A DNA stretch of 64,000 bases. Origin: Faecalibacterium hattorii (GTDB lineage: Bacteria > Bacillota > Clostridia > Oscillospirales > Ruminococcaceae). Shown here piece by piece: positions 43,487 to 51,964 of this stretch (its first letter is position 1; every line of letters starts with the position of its first letter). The notes beneath the pieces were generated by a model. It was not told the DNA's origin. It saw only the letters and a program-made list of their open reading frames with translations, and searched no databases. Made by a program: the position numbers and the translations under genes. The stretch covers positions 1 to 64,000 of the forward strand of contig NZ_PRLC01000012.1 of assembly GCF_003287455.1 (NCBI RefSeq), written 5' to 3'.

Positions 43487-44812
43487 ATGAAAATTGCATG
43501 TATTTCCCTTGGATGCCCGAAGAATCAGGTCGATCTGGACGGCATGGTCCACATCCTGCTGTCCGCCGGCCACGAGACGGTGGCGGAGCTGGGCGAAGCC
43601 GATGTCATCCTCGTCAACACCTGCGGCTTCATCGAGAGCGCCAAGACCGAGGCCATCGAGAACATCCTTGAGGCGTGCTCCTACAAGCAGCAGAACCCGA
43701 ACCTGAAGGTCGTGGTTACCGGGTGCTTGGCCGAGCGCTACCGCAGCCAGATCGAGGAGGAGATCCCCGAAGTGGACGCCGTGGTGGGCTGCGCCTCCAA
43801 CAAGGCCATCGACTCCATCGTGGCCCGGCTCTTCAACGGTGAGGAGCACCTCGAAAGCTACGGCCTGAAGAAAGATTTCCCGCTGGGCGGCAAGCGCGTC
43901 ATCGGCACGCCCGCCCACTATGCGTACTTAAAGATCGCCGAGGGCTGCAACAACCGCTGCCACTACTGCGCCATCCCCGCCATCCGCGGCCCGCTGCGCA
44001 GCCGTGACATGGCCGACTGTGTGGCCGAGGCCCGCTGGCTGGCCGGTGAGGGCGTCAAGGAGCTCATCATCGTGGCGCAGGACCCCACCGCCTACGGCGA
44101 GGACTGGGGCAAGCCGGGCAGCATCTGCGAGCTGCTGGACAAGCTGAACAAGGTGCAGGGCATCGAGTGGATCCGCATCATGTACGCTTACCCGGAGCGG
44201 ATCACCGATGAGTTCATCGCGGCGATGCAGCGGAACGAGAAGGTCGTGCCTTACCTCGACCTGCCCATCCAGCACTGCAACGACACCATCCTCAAGAACA
44301 TGAACCGCCGCTCCAACCGCGCCGAGCTGCTGGACGTTATCGGCAGGCTCCGCCGTCAGATCCCCGGCATCACCCTGCGCACCACCCTGATCGCGGGCTT
44401 CCCCGGCGAGACCGAGGAGCAGTTCGAGGATCTGTGCAACTTCGTCAAGGAGGTCCAGTTCGACCGTTTGGGCTGCTTTGCCTACTCGGCGGAAGAGAAC
44501 ACCGTGGCCGCCAAGATGGACGGCCAGATCGAGCAGGAGGTCAAGGATAAGCGCACCGAGCTGGTGATGCAGATCCAGACCGGCATCATGGCCCAGAAAC
44601 AGGCGGCCAAGGTCGGCCAGACCGTCCGGGTCATCTGCGACGGCATCGATGACGAGAGCGGCCTGTACCTCTGCCGCACGGCGGGCGACGCGCCGGAAGT
44701 GGACGGCAACGTCTGCGTTTCCAGCGAGGAGCCGCTCTACCCCGGCGAGTTCTATGACATTCTGGTGGACGACAGCGACCTTTACGATCTGTATGGTACG
44801 GTTGCAAAATAA
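43487..44812 (+). CDS. rimO: Ribosomal protein S12 methylthiotransferase RimO
   Basis: 441 aa. Adds a methylthio group to the conserved aspartate of S12. The N-terminal UPF0004 domain has cluster cysteines C10, C46 and C80; the radical-SAM domain has C154, C158 and C161 (CNNRCHYC); a TRAM domain is at the C-terminus (about 375-440). Complete family architecture. Only a weak AAAGAGAG site is seen before ATG 43487. Confidence 0.96.
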   Translation: MKIACISLGCPKNQVDLDGMVHILLSAGHETVAELGEADVILVNTCGFIESAKTEAIENILEACSYKQQNPNLKVVVTGCLAERYRSQIEEEIPEVDAVVGCASNKAIDSIVARLFNGEEHLESYGLKKDFPLGGKRVIGTPAHYAYLKIAEGCNNRCHYCAIPAIRGPLRSRDMADCVAEARWLAGEGVKELIIVAQDPTAYGEDWGKPGSICELLDKLNKVQGIEWIRIMYAYPERITDEFIAAMQRNEKVVPYLDLPIQHCNDTILKNMNRRSNRAELLDVIGRLRRQIPGITLRTTLIAGFPGETEEQFEDLCNFVKEVQFDRLGCFAYSAEENTVAAKMDGQIEQEVKDKRTELVMQIQTGIMAQKQAAKVGQTVRVICDGIDDESGLYLCRTAGDAPEVDGNVCVSSEEPLYPGEFYDILVDDSDLYDLYGTVAK

Positions 44813-44832
44813 CAAACAGGAGGATATTTTGT

Positions 44833-45423
44833 ATGAATCTGCCCAATAAGCTGACTCTGAGCCGCATGATTCTGGTGCCGGTCTTCATGATCTTTGCCTC
44901 TATGACCCAGCTCGGCACCGACAACTTCAACGCTTCGTGGTATCTGGCCGCGGGCATCGTCTTCGCCATCGCCAGCTTTACCGACTATCTGGACGGTCAT
45001 CTGGCCCGCAAGTGGCACATGGTCACCGATTTCGGCAAGTTTGCTGACCCCTTGGCCGACAAGCTGCTGACGACGGTCGCCTTCATCTACATGATGCGGG
45101 ACGGTGTGTGCAGCCCGGTGGTGCTCTGCATCATTCTGGCCCGCGAGTTCGCGGTGTCCGGTCTGCGGATGGTGGCCGCCGGTGCCAAGGACGGCAAGGT
45201 GATCGCCGCAAACATGTGGGGCAAGGTGAAGACCGTGCTCCAGATGCTGACCATCATCTTCTACTTCTTCGGCGTCTCGCTGACCTATGGCCACACCATG
45301 ATCGGCAATCTGGACGTCTGGCTGATCTCCCACTGGCTGTGCTGGCTGGTGGCCGCGGCTACCGCCATTTCCGGCATCAAGTATCTGTGGGATAACCGTA
45401 GCTTTATCAATACCGCAAAGTAA
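44833..45423 (+). CDS. pgsA: CDP-diacylglycerol--glycerol-3-phosphate 3-phosphatidyltransferase
   Basis: 196 aa membrane enzyme making phosphatidylglycerol phosphate, the precursor of the substrate of cardiolipin synthase (4204-5823). The CDP-alcohol motif is complete: D51, D54-G55, A58-R59, G68, D72, D76. ACAGGAGG before ATG 44833. The rimO-pgsA pairing is common in Firmicutes; here both follow recA-recX. Confidence 0.95.
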   Translation: MNLPNKLTLSRMILVPVFMIFASMTQLGTDNFNASWYLAAGIVFAIASFTDYLDGHLARKWHMVTDFGKFADPLADKLLTTVAFIYMMRDGVCSPVVLCIILAREFAVSGLRMVAAGAKDGKVIAANMWGKVKTVLQMLTIIFYFFGVSLTYGHTMIGNLDVWLISHWLCWLVAAATAISGIKYLWDNRSFINTAK

Positions 45424-45522
45424 GCCCTCTCAGTCATTGCTTCGCAATGCCAGCTGTCCACCCTCTGTCGCATACGCGGCATCTCCCTCCGACCGGAGAG
45501 AGTCTTTCCCAAAGGGGGAGCT
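45424..45522. repeat. Dispersed ~100-bp intergenic repeat, copy B (inverted relative to copy A)
   Basis: Reverse-complement match to 15187-15287. It starts right after the pgsA stop and ends about 30 bases before the next start, as copy A fills the trmK-nif3 gap. The first bases (GCCCTCTCAG) also occur just after the stops at 37586 and 63269. Confidence 0.75.
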
Positions 45523-45555
45523 TTTTGCGGTAATTTGATTACAAATTGGAGAAAC

Positions 45556-46200
45556 ATGAAACAACATTCGCTTTTGGACAAGCTGCGCCGGGTGCTTTCC
45601 ATCCTGCTGAACTTGGCTGTCGTGTACATGGAGCCCACCGCCATCCGAATGAGCTGGGAGGCTGTGGGTGACCAGACCCTGACCTTCTATACCGAGAACT
45701 CCAACATTTTTTCGGCGGGGGTCTGTCTGTTGGTGGCGGTGTGTCAGGTGTGGGCGTTGATCTCCGGGCGGGAGCTGCCCCGGTGGGTCAAGCGGCTGAA
45801 ATTTCTGGCTGCGTGCTGCCTGACCATGACCTTCCTGACCGTGGTCTTCGTGCTGGCCCCCTACTACCCCAACGAGGGCGGCGTCCGCTTCCTGCTGACC
45901 GAGAGTTCCATGCTCTACCACCACCTGCTCAACCCGCTGTGCGTCTTCGTCTCCTTCGTTTTCTTGGAGCGGGAACCGCGGCTGAGTGCCCGGAACATCC
46001 CGCTGGCACTGGTGCCGACGGCGGTGTACGGAGCCATTGCGCTCTGGGCCAACTACCAGCGGCTCTGGACCGGGCCGTATCCCTTCCTGCTGGTCTATGA
46101 GCAGACCACCCGGCAGACCGTGCTGTGGAGCGTGGGCATCCTGCTGATGAATCTGTTCTATGCGTGGCTCGTCTGGCTGGCGGGCGGAAATCGCCGATAA
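45556..46200 (+). CDS. Pr6Pr-type membrane protein (AIG1/FAR-17a-like)
   Basis: 214 aa with six membrane helices. FYTENSNIF near residue 40 and SSMLYHHLLNPLCVFVSFVFLE near 110 resemble the Pr6Pr/FAR-17a-AIG1 family (motifs ending HH..P and TxxSN). Eukaryotic members hydrolyse fatty acid esters; bacterial roles are unknown. TTGGAG before ATG 45556; the frame is open 7 codons earlier. Two-way terminator follows. Confidence 0.7.
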   Translation: MKQHSLLDKLRRVLSILLNLAVVYMEPTAIRMSWEAVGDQTLTFYTENSNIFSAGVCLLVAVCQVWALISGRELPRWVKRLKFLAACCLTMTFLTVVFVLAPYYPNEGGVRFLLTESSMLYHHLLNPLCVFVSFVFLEREPRLSARNIPLALVPTAVYGAIALWANYQRLWTGPYPFLLVYEQTTRQTVLWSVGILLMNLFYAWLVWLAGGNRR

Positions 46201-46208
46201 ACTGCAAC

Positions 46209-46262
46209 AAAAAGGCCCTGTTTTCTGACGGTGGATGCCGCCGGGAAACAGGGCCTTTTTTG
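46209..46262. terminator. Two-way terminator
   Basis: Stem AAAAGGCCCTGTTT with its complement (about 46210-46223 and 46246-46259), an inner GGTG-type hairpin, and A/T runs on both sides. Shared by convergent genes. Confidence 0.9.
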
Positions 46263-46283
46263 TGTGAAGCAGGGGGAGACGAA

Positions 46284-46958
46284 TCAGTTTTCTTTCTTGT
46301 ATTCCGCCTTCATTGCAGCATAGCCGATGAGCACGGTCCACACATAGGCGCAGGTCTTGGGGATCATCAGCAGACCGATGACCGGGATCACATCGCCCCA
46401 CAGCACCACCGGGATATAGAAGCCAAAGCTCAGCACGATGGTGAGCCACATCCAGCGGAATGCGGTATCGTGGTTCTCTTTGGCGCTGCGGTAGAACAGC
46501 ACGATGACCAGCAGACCCAGCAGCGCGAAGGGGAGGTTGCGGTAGATGCCCCAAGACAGGGGAGAATGGTTGGTGAGCCACTGGTTCTGGGGCATCATGC
46601 AGAGGATCACACGGGCAGCCGACAGAGTGTAGACGGCCAAGGTCACGGCCTTCTGGCCGTGGATGTGGTAGCGCTGACGCCAGACGTAGTACAGCAGCAC
46701 ATAGAACACCGTCATGGTGACCGAGGTGATCCACTTGCCCAGACCCAGCTGGAAGGCATAGCTGTCAAGACCGGTGGTGCACAGAGCCAGTGCGCGGGGC
46801 ACCAGATGGAAAGAGTCACCGGCACCCAGCACCACAGCCATCCAGCCAAACAGCTGGAACTGGGCGGAGCCTTTGCTGTTCCGGATCATGCGGATGCCCA
46901 CGGAAAGGACGGTGAGCAGATAAAAAATGTCAAAAAGCGTTTCAAAGATCGCACGCAT
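46284..46958 (-). CDS. Uncharacterised seven-helix membrane protein under TetR-type control
   Basis: 224 aa with about seven hydrophobic helices and few conserved polar motifs (GAGDSFHLVPR near 40). I do not recognise the family. AAAGGAGA precedes ATG 46958; a TTG-initiated extension to 47054 has no support. It lies downstream of the tetR gene on the same strand, with a palindrome in between that matches the half-sites of the tetR operator, so it is the probable regulated target. Role unknown; transport or membrane stress defence are guesses only. Confidence 0.65.
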   Translation of the reverse strand: MRAIFETLFDIFYLLTVLSVGIRMIRNSKGSAQFQLFGWMAVVLGAGDSFHLVPRALALCTTGLDSYAFQLGLGKWITSVTMTVFYVLLYYVWRQRYHIHGQKAVTLAVYTLSAARVILCMMPQNQWLTNHSPLSWGIYRNLPFALLGLLVIVLFYRSAKENHDTAFRWMWLTIVLSFGFYIPVVLWGDVIPVIGLLMIPKTCAYVWTVLIGYAAMKAEYKKEN

Positions 46959-47047
46959 CGTAAAAATCTCCTTTGTTGTGTGAAATGGGTGGAATGGGGG
47001 AATGCAGCGGGGTCCTGCCTGAGGGTCCGGAACATCACCTCCTTGAT

Positions 47048-47060
47048 TGAACAATGTTCA
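47048..47060. promoter_or_regulatory. TetR-type operator, downstream copy
   Basis: Perfect palindrome TGAACA-A-TGTTCA. It shares GAAC/GTTC half-sites with the operator at 47674-47690. No clear -35/-10 pair was found beside it. Confidence 0.6.
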
Positions 47061-47067
47061 CTTTGAC

Positions 47068-47100
47068 GGATAAAAAATCCCCACGCATCCGTGGGAAGTT
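47068..47100 (-). terminator. Terminator downstream of tetR
   Basis: On the minus strand CCCACG/CGTGGG with a 4-nt loop followed by GATTTTTTAT. Confidence 0.7.
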
Positions 47101-47102
47101 TT

Positions 47103-47660
47103 TTAATAGAGGGTTCGTCGGACGATCTCCAGCACCATGGACGGGTCGAAATCCTGCTGCACCAGTGCGGACAGCATCTGGGAGAACAGGACCCCGGCAA
47201 ACCGTTCGGCGGTGAACTGGTCATTGAAGGCATCCGGCCGGACGTTGGGGTCCTGCTGCAGGACGAGATGCAGCTGCCGCAGGATGTGCTGCCACGCCTG
47301 CTGCATCTGCTGTTTTCCATCTGCCGTGCCTTGGTGCATAAAGCCAAGGGAGTGGTGCGTGAAAAAGCCGGGATACTGGGCGCAGCCGTATTCCAACTGC
47401 CGGTACATCCAGCGGACACAGGCCAGCGTGTCCCGGAAGACGGCTTCGTCCTCCGGGCGGTGGAAGATATCGTTCCAGATGCTTTCCACCGTGGCGCTCA
47501 CCAGCTCGGTCTTGGAGCCAAAATAGTTGTAGATGCAGCCCACCGACACACCGCAGGCCGCAGCCACGGCGCGGATGTTGACCGCAGCCCATCCATTTTG
47601 CTGGATGAGGGTACGACTGGCTTTTAAGATATCCTCTTTGGAGGTTGCGGTAAGATTCAT
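47103..47660 (-). CDS. TetR family transcriptional regulator
   Basis: 185 aa. Helix-turn-helix at about 8-55: ILKASRTLIQQNGWAAVNIRAVAAACGVSVGCIYNYFGSK in standard TetR layout. The C-terminal ligand/dimer domain is not assignable. GAGGTGA precedes the ATG. Its promoter (47688-47716) is overlapped by a perfect inverted repeat, implying autorepression, and a second palindrome precedes the downstream membrane gene. Confidence 0.92.
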   Translation of the reverse strand: MNLTATSKEDILKASRTLIQQNGWAAVNIRAVAAACGVSVGCIYNYFGSKTELVSATVESIWNDIFHRPEDEAVFRDTLACVRWMYRQLEYGCAQYPGFFTHHSLGFMHQGTADGKQQMQQAWQHILRQLHLVLQQDPNVRPDAFNDQFTAERFAGVLFSQMLSALVQQDFDPSMVLEIVRRTLY

Positions 47661-47673
47661 GTGATCACCTCAA

Positions 47674-47690
47674 AATGAACTGCGTTCATT
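47674..47690. promoter_or_regulatory. TetR-type operator over the tetR promoter
   Basis: Perfect 17-bp inverted repeat AATGAAC-TGC-GTTCATT, overlapping the -10 box at 47688-47693. Confidence 0.75.
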
Positions 47691-47716
47691 ATAGACGGAA
47701 CACAACGTTCTGTCAA
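47688..47716 (-). promoter_or_regulatory. Promoter of tetR
   Basis: Consensus on the minus strand: TTGACA, 17-bp spacer, TATAAT. With such a strong core, repression by the overlapping operator is probably needed. Confidence 0.85.
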
Positions 47717-47753
47717 GGGAAAAGCAAAAAATTTTTGGGGATTTTTTCACAGC

Positions 47754-47798
47754 GCAAAAAGGCCGCCCCACGGGAAGACCCATGGGGCGGCCTTGAAA
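47754..47798 (-). terminator. Terminator of asnA
   Basis: Fifteen-base-pair stem AAGGCCGCCCCATGG-type with 5-nt loop, followed on the minus strand by TTTTT. Confidence 0.88.
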
Positions 47799-47811
47799 AG
47801 AATGCTGGCTG

Positions 47812-48825
47812 TTACAACAGCGGGATGCCAGCCTTGGCGCAGGCTTCGCGGGTGGCTTCGTCCCAGACGCTTGCCTGAACTTCGCCGATGTGGGCGCTGC
47901 CCAGCAGCAGCATACACAGGCGGCTCTGGCCGATGCCGCCGCCGATGGTGTAAGGCAGCTCGCCGTTCAGCACGGCCTTGTGGAAGGGCAGGACCCGGCG
48001 GTCATCGCAGCCCGCCATGGTCAGTTGCTTGTCCATGCTTTCGGGGCTGACGCGGATGCCCATGCTGCTCAGCTCGTAGCTGCACTGCAGCGGCTCGTTC
48101 CAGAACAGCAGATCGCCGTTCAGATCCCAGTCGTCGTAGTCGGGGGCGCGGCCGTCGTGGGGCTTGCCGCTCTTCAGCGGGGCACCGATCTTCATCAGGA
48201 AGGTGGTGCCGTTCTCCTTGACGATGGCGTTCTCGCGCTCCTTCGGGGTCAGGTCCGGGTACTTGTCCTCCAGCTCCTGCGTGGTGATGAAGGTCACGTT
48301 GGGGGTGTGCAGGGGCAGGTCCTGCAGCTGGGGGAACATAGCGTGGAGGTTCATCTCGGTGGCGCAGACCGCCGACACGATGGACCGCACCACATTCTTC
48401 AGGTAAGCCTCGTTGCGGTCCTCCTCCCGGATGACCTTTTCCCAGTCCCACTGGTCCACATAGACGGAGTGGAGGTTATCCAGCTCCTCGTCGCGGCGGA
48501 TGGCGTTCATGTCGCAGTACAGGCCCTTGCCCACCCGGAAGCCGTAGTCCTTCAGGGCCTTGCGCTTCCACTTGGCCAGCGACTGCACCACCTGTGCTTC
48601 GGTGCCGCTGTCCTTGATGTCGAAGGTGACTTTCCGCTCGACGCCGTTCAGGTCGTCGTTCAGGCCGGTGGACGCCTCCAGAAACAGCGGCGCGGACACG
48701 CGGTAGAGGTTCAGCGTGGCGCAGAGCGTGTCTGCGAACAGCCGCTTCACCGTGCCGATGGCGCGCTGGGTGTCGTACAGGTTCAGCGCGGGTGTGTAGT
48801 TTGCCGGAATGATGGTTTTACTCAT
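47812..48825 (-). CDS. asnA: Aspartate--ammonia ligase
   Basis: 337 aa, normal length. Makes asparagine from aspartate and ammonia with ATP. AsnA resembles a class II tRNA synthetase core; blocks such as [19 protein letters not shown] and [14 protein letters not shown] (motif 3-like, ends the active site) are visible as short conserved runs. Own promoter upstream and terminator downstream. A GGGG-type ribosome site precedes the ATG. Confidence 0.96.
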   Translation of the reverse strand: MSKTIIPANYTPALNLYDTQRAIGTVKRLFADTLCATLNLYRVSAPLFLEASTGLNDDLNGVERKVTFDIKDSGTEAQVVQSLAKWKRKALKDYGFRVGKGLYCDMNAIRRDEELDNLHSVYVDQWDWEKVIREEDRNEAYLKNVVRSIVSAVCATEMNLHAMFPQLQDLPLHTPNVTFITTQELEDKYPDLTPKERENAIVKENGTTFLMKIGAPLKSGKPHDGRAPDYDDWDLNGDLLFWNEPLQCSYELSSMGIRVSPESMDKQLTMAGCDDRRVLPFHKAVLNGELPYTIGGGIGQSRLCMLLLGSAHIGEVQASVWDEATREACAKAGIPLL

Positions 48826-48900
48826 GGCAGTTTACCCCTCTCTTGCCGCTCCCCGCCGCCGAATCACGGCACCGGAACGGCTTTCCCTTTATTACAGTAA

Positions 48901-48929
48901 ATTATGACACAACTTCGGGGAGATGTAAA
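48901..48929 (-). promoter_or_regulatory. Promoter of asnA
   Basis: On the minus strand TTTACA, 17-bp spacer, CATAAT. Confidence 0.55.
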
Positions 48930-48980
48930 GGGGCGGAAAGAAAAAAGCCGCGCTCAGGCTGTAGAGCAGTGTCAAACTGC

Positions 48981-49009
48981 TTGACTTCCGGTGCGGCGGC
49001 CATTATAAT
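48981..49009 (+). promoter_or_regulatory. Promoter of the T-box-cysS transcript
   Basis: TTGACT (48981-48986), 17-bp spacer, perfect TATAAT (49004-49009). Confidence 0.85.
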
Positions 49010-49015
49010 AAATCT

Positions 49016-49275
49016 GTATCAGAACAAATGCGTTGATCCGGGCAGAGTAGCGCAGGGAACGTCTGCACAGAGAGAATGGGCCGTTGGCTGGGAGCCTGTT
49101 TGCAGAGGGGTGCGTGAAGTGCGCCCGGAGAGCACACTGCGGGAAGGATAGTATCGCAGTGCGGCCGCCGCCGTTACCGGCTTTGAGCGACAAACAGAAG
49201 TGGAACCGCGATTTTGAACGAAAACCGCCTTCGGAGTCCTTACAGCAGTAAGGATTCCGGAGGTTTTTTGCTTAT
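49016..49275 (+). ncRNA. T-box leader (cysteine type) upstream of cysS
   Basis: A 260-nt leader with the landmarks of T-box riboswitches: AGTAGCG near the base of stem I, a CAGAGAG segment with the GGCTGGGAGCC apical part, a stretch GTGAAGTGCGC where TGC can serve as cysteine specifier, the T-box core GAAGTGGAACCGCG at 49197-49210, and a terminator hairpin with six T at 49222-49267. It senses uncharged tRNA-Cys and lets transcription proceed when cysteine is short. Confidence 0.9.
49222..49267 (+). terminator. T-box conditional terminator
   Basis: Long stem with CCTTA/TAAGG core around a 6-nt loop, closed by AACC/GGTT and followed by six T. The alternative antiterminator uses the T-box core bases. 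Confidence 0.85.
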
Positions 49276-49341
49276 CGGTTTTCGCGGAGCGAGGCTGTGA
49301 GGGTCGCGGCTTCTGTCTGCCACACAAAAGGAGAGGTTTTT

Positions 49342-50739
49342 ATGCAGATTTTCAACACCCTGACCCGTCAGAAAGAAGAGTTCGTCCCGCAGGTGCCCGG
49401 CGAGTATCGCATCTACGTCTGCGGCCCGACCGTTTACAATTATATCCACATCGGCAATGCCCGCCCGCTGATCGTCTTCGACACCCTGCGCCGCTATCTG
49501 GAATACCGCGGCAACAAGGTCATCTATGTGTCCAACATCACCGATATCGATGATAAGCTCATCAAAAAGGGGCAGGAAGAGGGCACTTCCATGAAGAAAG
49601 TTGCCCAGCATTTTGAGGCTGAGTACCTCAAGGATGCCGCCGGCCTGAACTGCAAGAAGCCCACCGTCCAGCCCCGCGCTACCGAGCACATCCAGCAGAT
49701 CCTCGATATCGTTAAGGATCTGATCGACACCGGCCACGCCTACGTCGCCAAGAACGGCGATGTCTACTTCCGCGTCAAGAGCGACCCGGAGTACGGCAAG
49801 CTGAGCCACCTGAAGCTGGACGATCTGGAGAGCGGCAACCGCGAGCTGCGCAGCCAGATGGACGATGGCCTGAAGGAAGACCCCGCCGACTTCGCCGTCT
49901 GGAAGGCCGCTAAGCCCGGCGAGCCCGCATGGGAAAGCCCCTACGGTATGGGCCGCCCCGGCTGGCACATCGAGTGCAGCGCCATGAGCCGCACCCATCT
50001 GGGCAAGACCATCGACCTGCACTGCGGCGGTCAGGACTTGATCTTCCCCCACCACGAGAACGAGATCGCACAGAGCGAGTGTGCCAACGGCTGCGAGTTC
50101 GCCCGCTACTGGATGCACAACGGTTTCATCAATGTGGATAACCAGAAGATGTCCAAGAGTCTGCACAACTTCTTCACGGTCCGCGATGTCGCCAACCTCT
50201 ACGGCTACGAGCCCATCCGCTACTTCATGCTGACCGCGGGCTATCGGATGCCGCTGAACTACACCGTGGATCTCATTGAGAGCTGCAAGAACAGCTTGGA
50301 GCGCCTGTACACCTGCCGCGAGAACCTCGACTTTGCCCTGAGCAAGAGCGAGTTCGGCGCCGACGAGACCCTGAAAGCCAAGGCCGATGAGGCCCGCACC
50401 AAGTTCTGCAAGGCCATGGACGACGACCTGAACACCCCCGATGCGCTGGCTGCCGTGTTCGATCTGGTCAAGGAGATCAACACGTTGTCCGCCGCTTCCA
50501 GCAAGGAAGCGCTGGAGGCTGCTGCCAAGGCCTTCGACGAGATCACCGATGTGCTGGGCCTGATGTACAACCGCAAGAAGGACGAGGTGCCCGCCGAAGT
50601 GACCGAACTGGTCGAGAAGCGCGCCGCCGCCAAGAAGGCGAAGGACTGGGCCGCCGCTGATGCCATCCGCGCCCAGCTGACCGAAATGGGCTGGGCCGTC
50701 AAGGATACGGCACAGGGCCCGCAGTTGAGCAAGATCTAA
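49342..50739 (+). CDS. cysS: Cysteine--tRNA ligase
   Basis: 465 aa class I synthetase. C28 and later Cys/His residues bind the zinc that selects cysteine; HIGN at 36-39 is the HIGH motif and KMSKS starts at K269. DALR-type and anticodon-binding helices follow. AAAGGAGAGG precedes ATG 49342; an upstream in-frame start at 49297 would fall inside the T-box antiterminator region. It is controlled by the T-box leader. Confidence 0.97.
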   Translation: MQIFNTLTRQKEEFVPQVPGEYRIYVCGPTVYNYIHIGNARPLIVFDTLRRYLEYRGNKVIYVSNITDIDDKLIKKGQEEGTSMKKVAQHFEAEYLKDAAGLNCKKPTVQPRATEHIQQILDIVKDLIDTGHAYVAKNGDVYFRVKSDPEYGKLSHLKLDDLESGNRELRSQMDDGLKEDPADFAVWKAAKPGEPAWESPYGMGRPGWHIECSAMSRTHLGKTIDLHCGGQDLIFPHHENEIAQSECANGCEFARYWMHNGFINVDNQKMSKSLHNFFTVRDVANLYGYEPIRYFMLTAGYRMPLNYTVDLIESCKNSLERLYTCRENLDFALSKSEFGADETLKAKADEARTKFCKAMDDDLNTPDALAAVFDLVKEINTLSAASSKEALEAAAKAFDEITDVLGLMYNRKKDEVPAEVTELVEKRAAAKKAKDWAAADAIRAQLTEMGWAVKDTAQGPQLSKI

Positions 50740-50750
50740 CGAGCTGAGCG

Positions 50751-50779
50751 AACTGCCGCGCGTCTGCGCGGCAGTTTTT
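50751..50779 (+). terminator. Terminator of cysS
   Basis: Eleven-base-pair stem AACTGCCGCGC with its complement, GTCT loop, five T. Confidence 0.92.
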
Positions 50780-50812
50780 ATGTAAAAATCTTGAATCACT
50801 TGAATCCCGTTA

Positions 50813-50841
50813 TTGACCGAAAGCGCAGGATGCGGTAAAAT
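50813..50841 (+). promoter_or_regulatory. Promoter of the secreted-protein gene
   Basis: TTGACC (50813-50818), 17-bp spacer, TAAAAT (50836-50841). Confidence 0.75.
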
Positions 50842-50925
50842 TAGGGTGGCTCGAAGCAAGATCGGGCCCGGCGGCGCTTCGCCGCACGACCGCAAATTTT
50901 GGATGCAAACAGGAGGTCTGCAAAA

Positions 50926-51867
50926 ATGAAGACCAAAAGGATGATTTCGCTGCTGCTTGCCGTTGTTCTGACGCTGAGCGTGGCCGTTACCCCGGCGTTT
51001 GCAGCATCGGCGGGCAGCGAGCTCGCCGCCGGAAAAAGCGCAAACGTCGAAGAAACCAACGATGTCGTTTCCATCCGTCTGACTACGTCGGGCGATCTGG
51101 TTTATGGTTCCCCCTTCACCCTCAGCGTGCAGACGCGCCCCGCCGACACCCAGTATATCGGCGTGATCATTGGCATCAAGGGCGAGGCCAAGGGCTATGT
51201 GACCTTGGTGCTCTCGGATAAGATCCGCACCCTGCTCAAGATGATCCCGCTGCCGCGCAAGATGTCGGCGACCCCGGATCAGGAAGAGGAGTTCAACCTC
51301 TACGCCTACCTCAAGCAGTTGATCGACGGCAACGACGTCAGCGTGCTGCTCCGCGTGGCGGACGAGGTGGTGTCCGTGATGGACGTATTGCAGTTCTATA
51401 TGCCCACCATCAAGGACTTCTCCACCGGCCTGAAGCTGGCGCTGGAGTTGATCCGCAAGTATCTGCCGGAGGGCGCCTTCAGCCGCATCTACGTCGATGA
51501 GCAGCCCACCGATTCCGGCCGCTACATCGCGGGCGCGGTGGCGCTGGAGTCCGGCGATATGAACACCGCCGGCATGGCCATGTTCCGCATCAAGCCCAAG
51601 AGCGAGGGCGTCCGCGCCTACTGGGCGCAGGAGCTTCCCGCCAGTATGACCGCGGAAGAGGTGCAGAACTACAATCTCGCCGCCGTGGTGGAGTCGGACG
51701 GGCAGGTGGTGCCGGAGGGCAAGGTGACTTACACTTACAAAAAGCCCGGCCTTTTCGGCCGCACCTACGATACCCTCCCCGCCGAACCCGGCGAGTACGT
51801 CCAGACCGCCGCCGTGGGGGGCAACTACTCCTGCGATAAGATCAGCCGGACCATCGTGATCCGGTAA
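50926..51867 (+). CDS. Uncharacterised secreted protein
   Basis: 313 aa. Sec signal peptide (basic MKTKR, hydrophobic core about 7-22, cleavage after AFA at about residue 27). The mature part has a beta-rich N-terminal portion (SIRLTTSGDLVYGSPFTLSVQT), a helical middle (about 95-160) and a C-terminal beta region ending TIVIR, as if Ig-like strands flank a helical insert. No membrane anchor or sorting signal is seen. CAGGAGG precedes ATG 50926. It is monocistronic with its own promoter and terminator. I cannot assign a family. Confidence 0.65.
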   Translation: MKTKRMISLLLAVVLTLSVAVTPAFAASAGSELAAGKSANVEETNDVVSIRLTTSGDLVYGSPFTLSVQTRPADTQYIGVIIGIKGEAKGYVTLVLSDKIRTLLKMIPLPRKMSATPDQEEEFNLYAYLKQLIDGNDVSVLLRVADEVVSVMDVLQFYMPTIKDFSTGLKLALELIRKYLPEGAFSRIYVDEQPTDSGRYIAGAVALESGDMNTAGMAMFRIKPKSEGVRAYWAQELPASMTAEEVQNYNLAAVVESDGQVVPEGKVTYTYKKPGLFGRTYDTLPAEPGEYVQTAAVGGNYSCDKISRTIVIR

Positions 51868-51883
51868 ACGCTCCATAAAAAAG

Positions 51884-51926
51884 AACGCGCCGCCGCACAG
51901 TTTTGGATGCTGTGCGGCGGCGTTTT
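51884..51926 (+). terminator. Terminator of the secreted-protein gene
   Basis: Thirteen-base-pair perfect stem CGCCGCCGCACAG with its complement, 9-nt loop, TTTT. Confidence 0.9.
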
Positions 51927-51929
51927 GTG

Positions 51930-51958
51930 TTGTAATTCGTCGAATGATATGCTACAAT
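51930..51958 (+). promoter_or_regulatory. Promoter of the small hydrophobic peptide transcript
   Basis: TTGTAA (51930-51935), 17-bp spacer, TACAAT (51953-51958). Confidence 0.7.
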
Positions 51959-51964
51959 AAAAAT

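Noticed and set aside
48843-49151. 102-codon frame across the T-box region
   Set aside because: It overlaps the promoter and stem I of the T-box leader and has no start signal.
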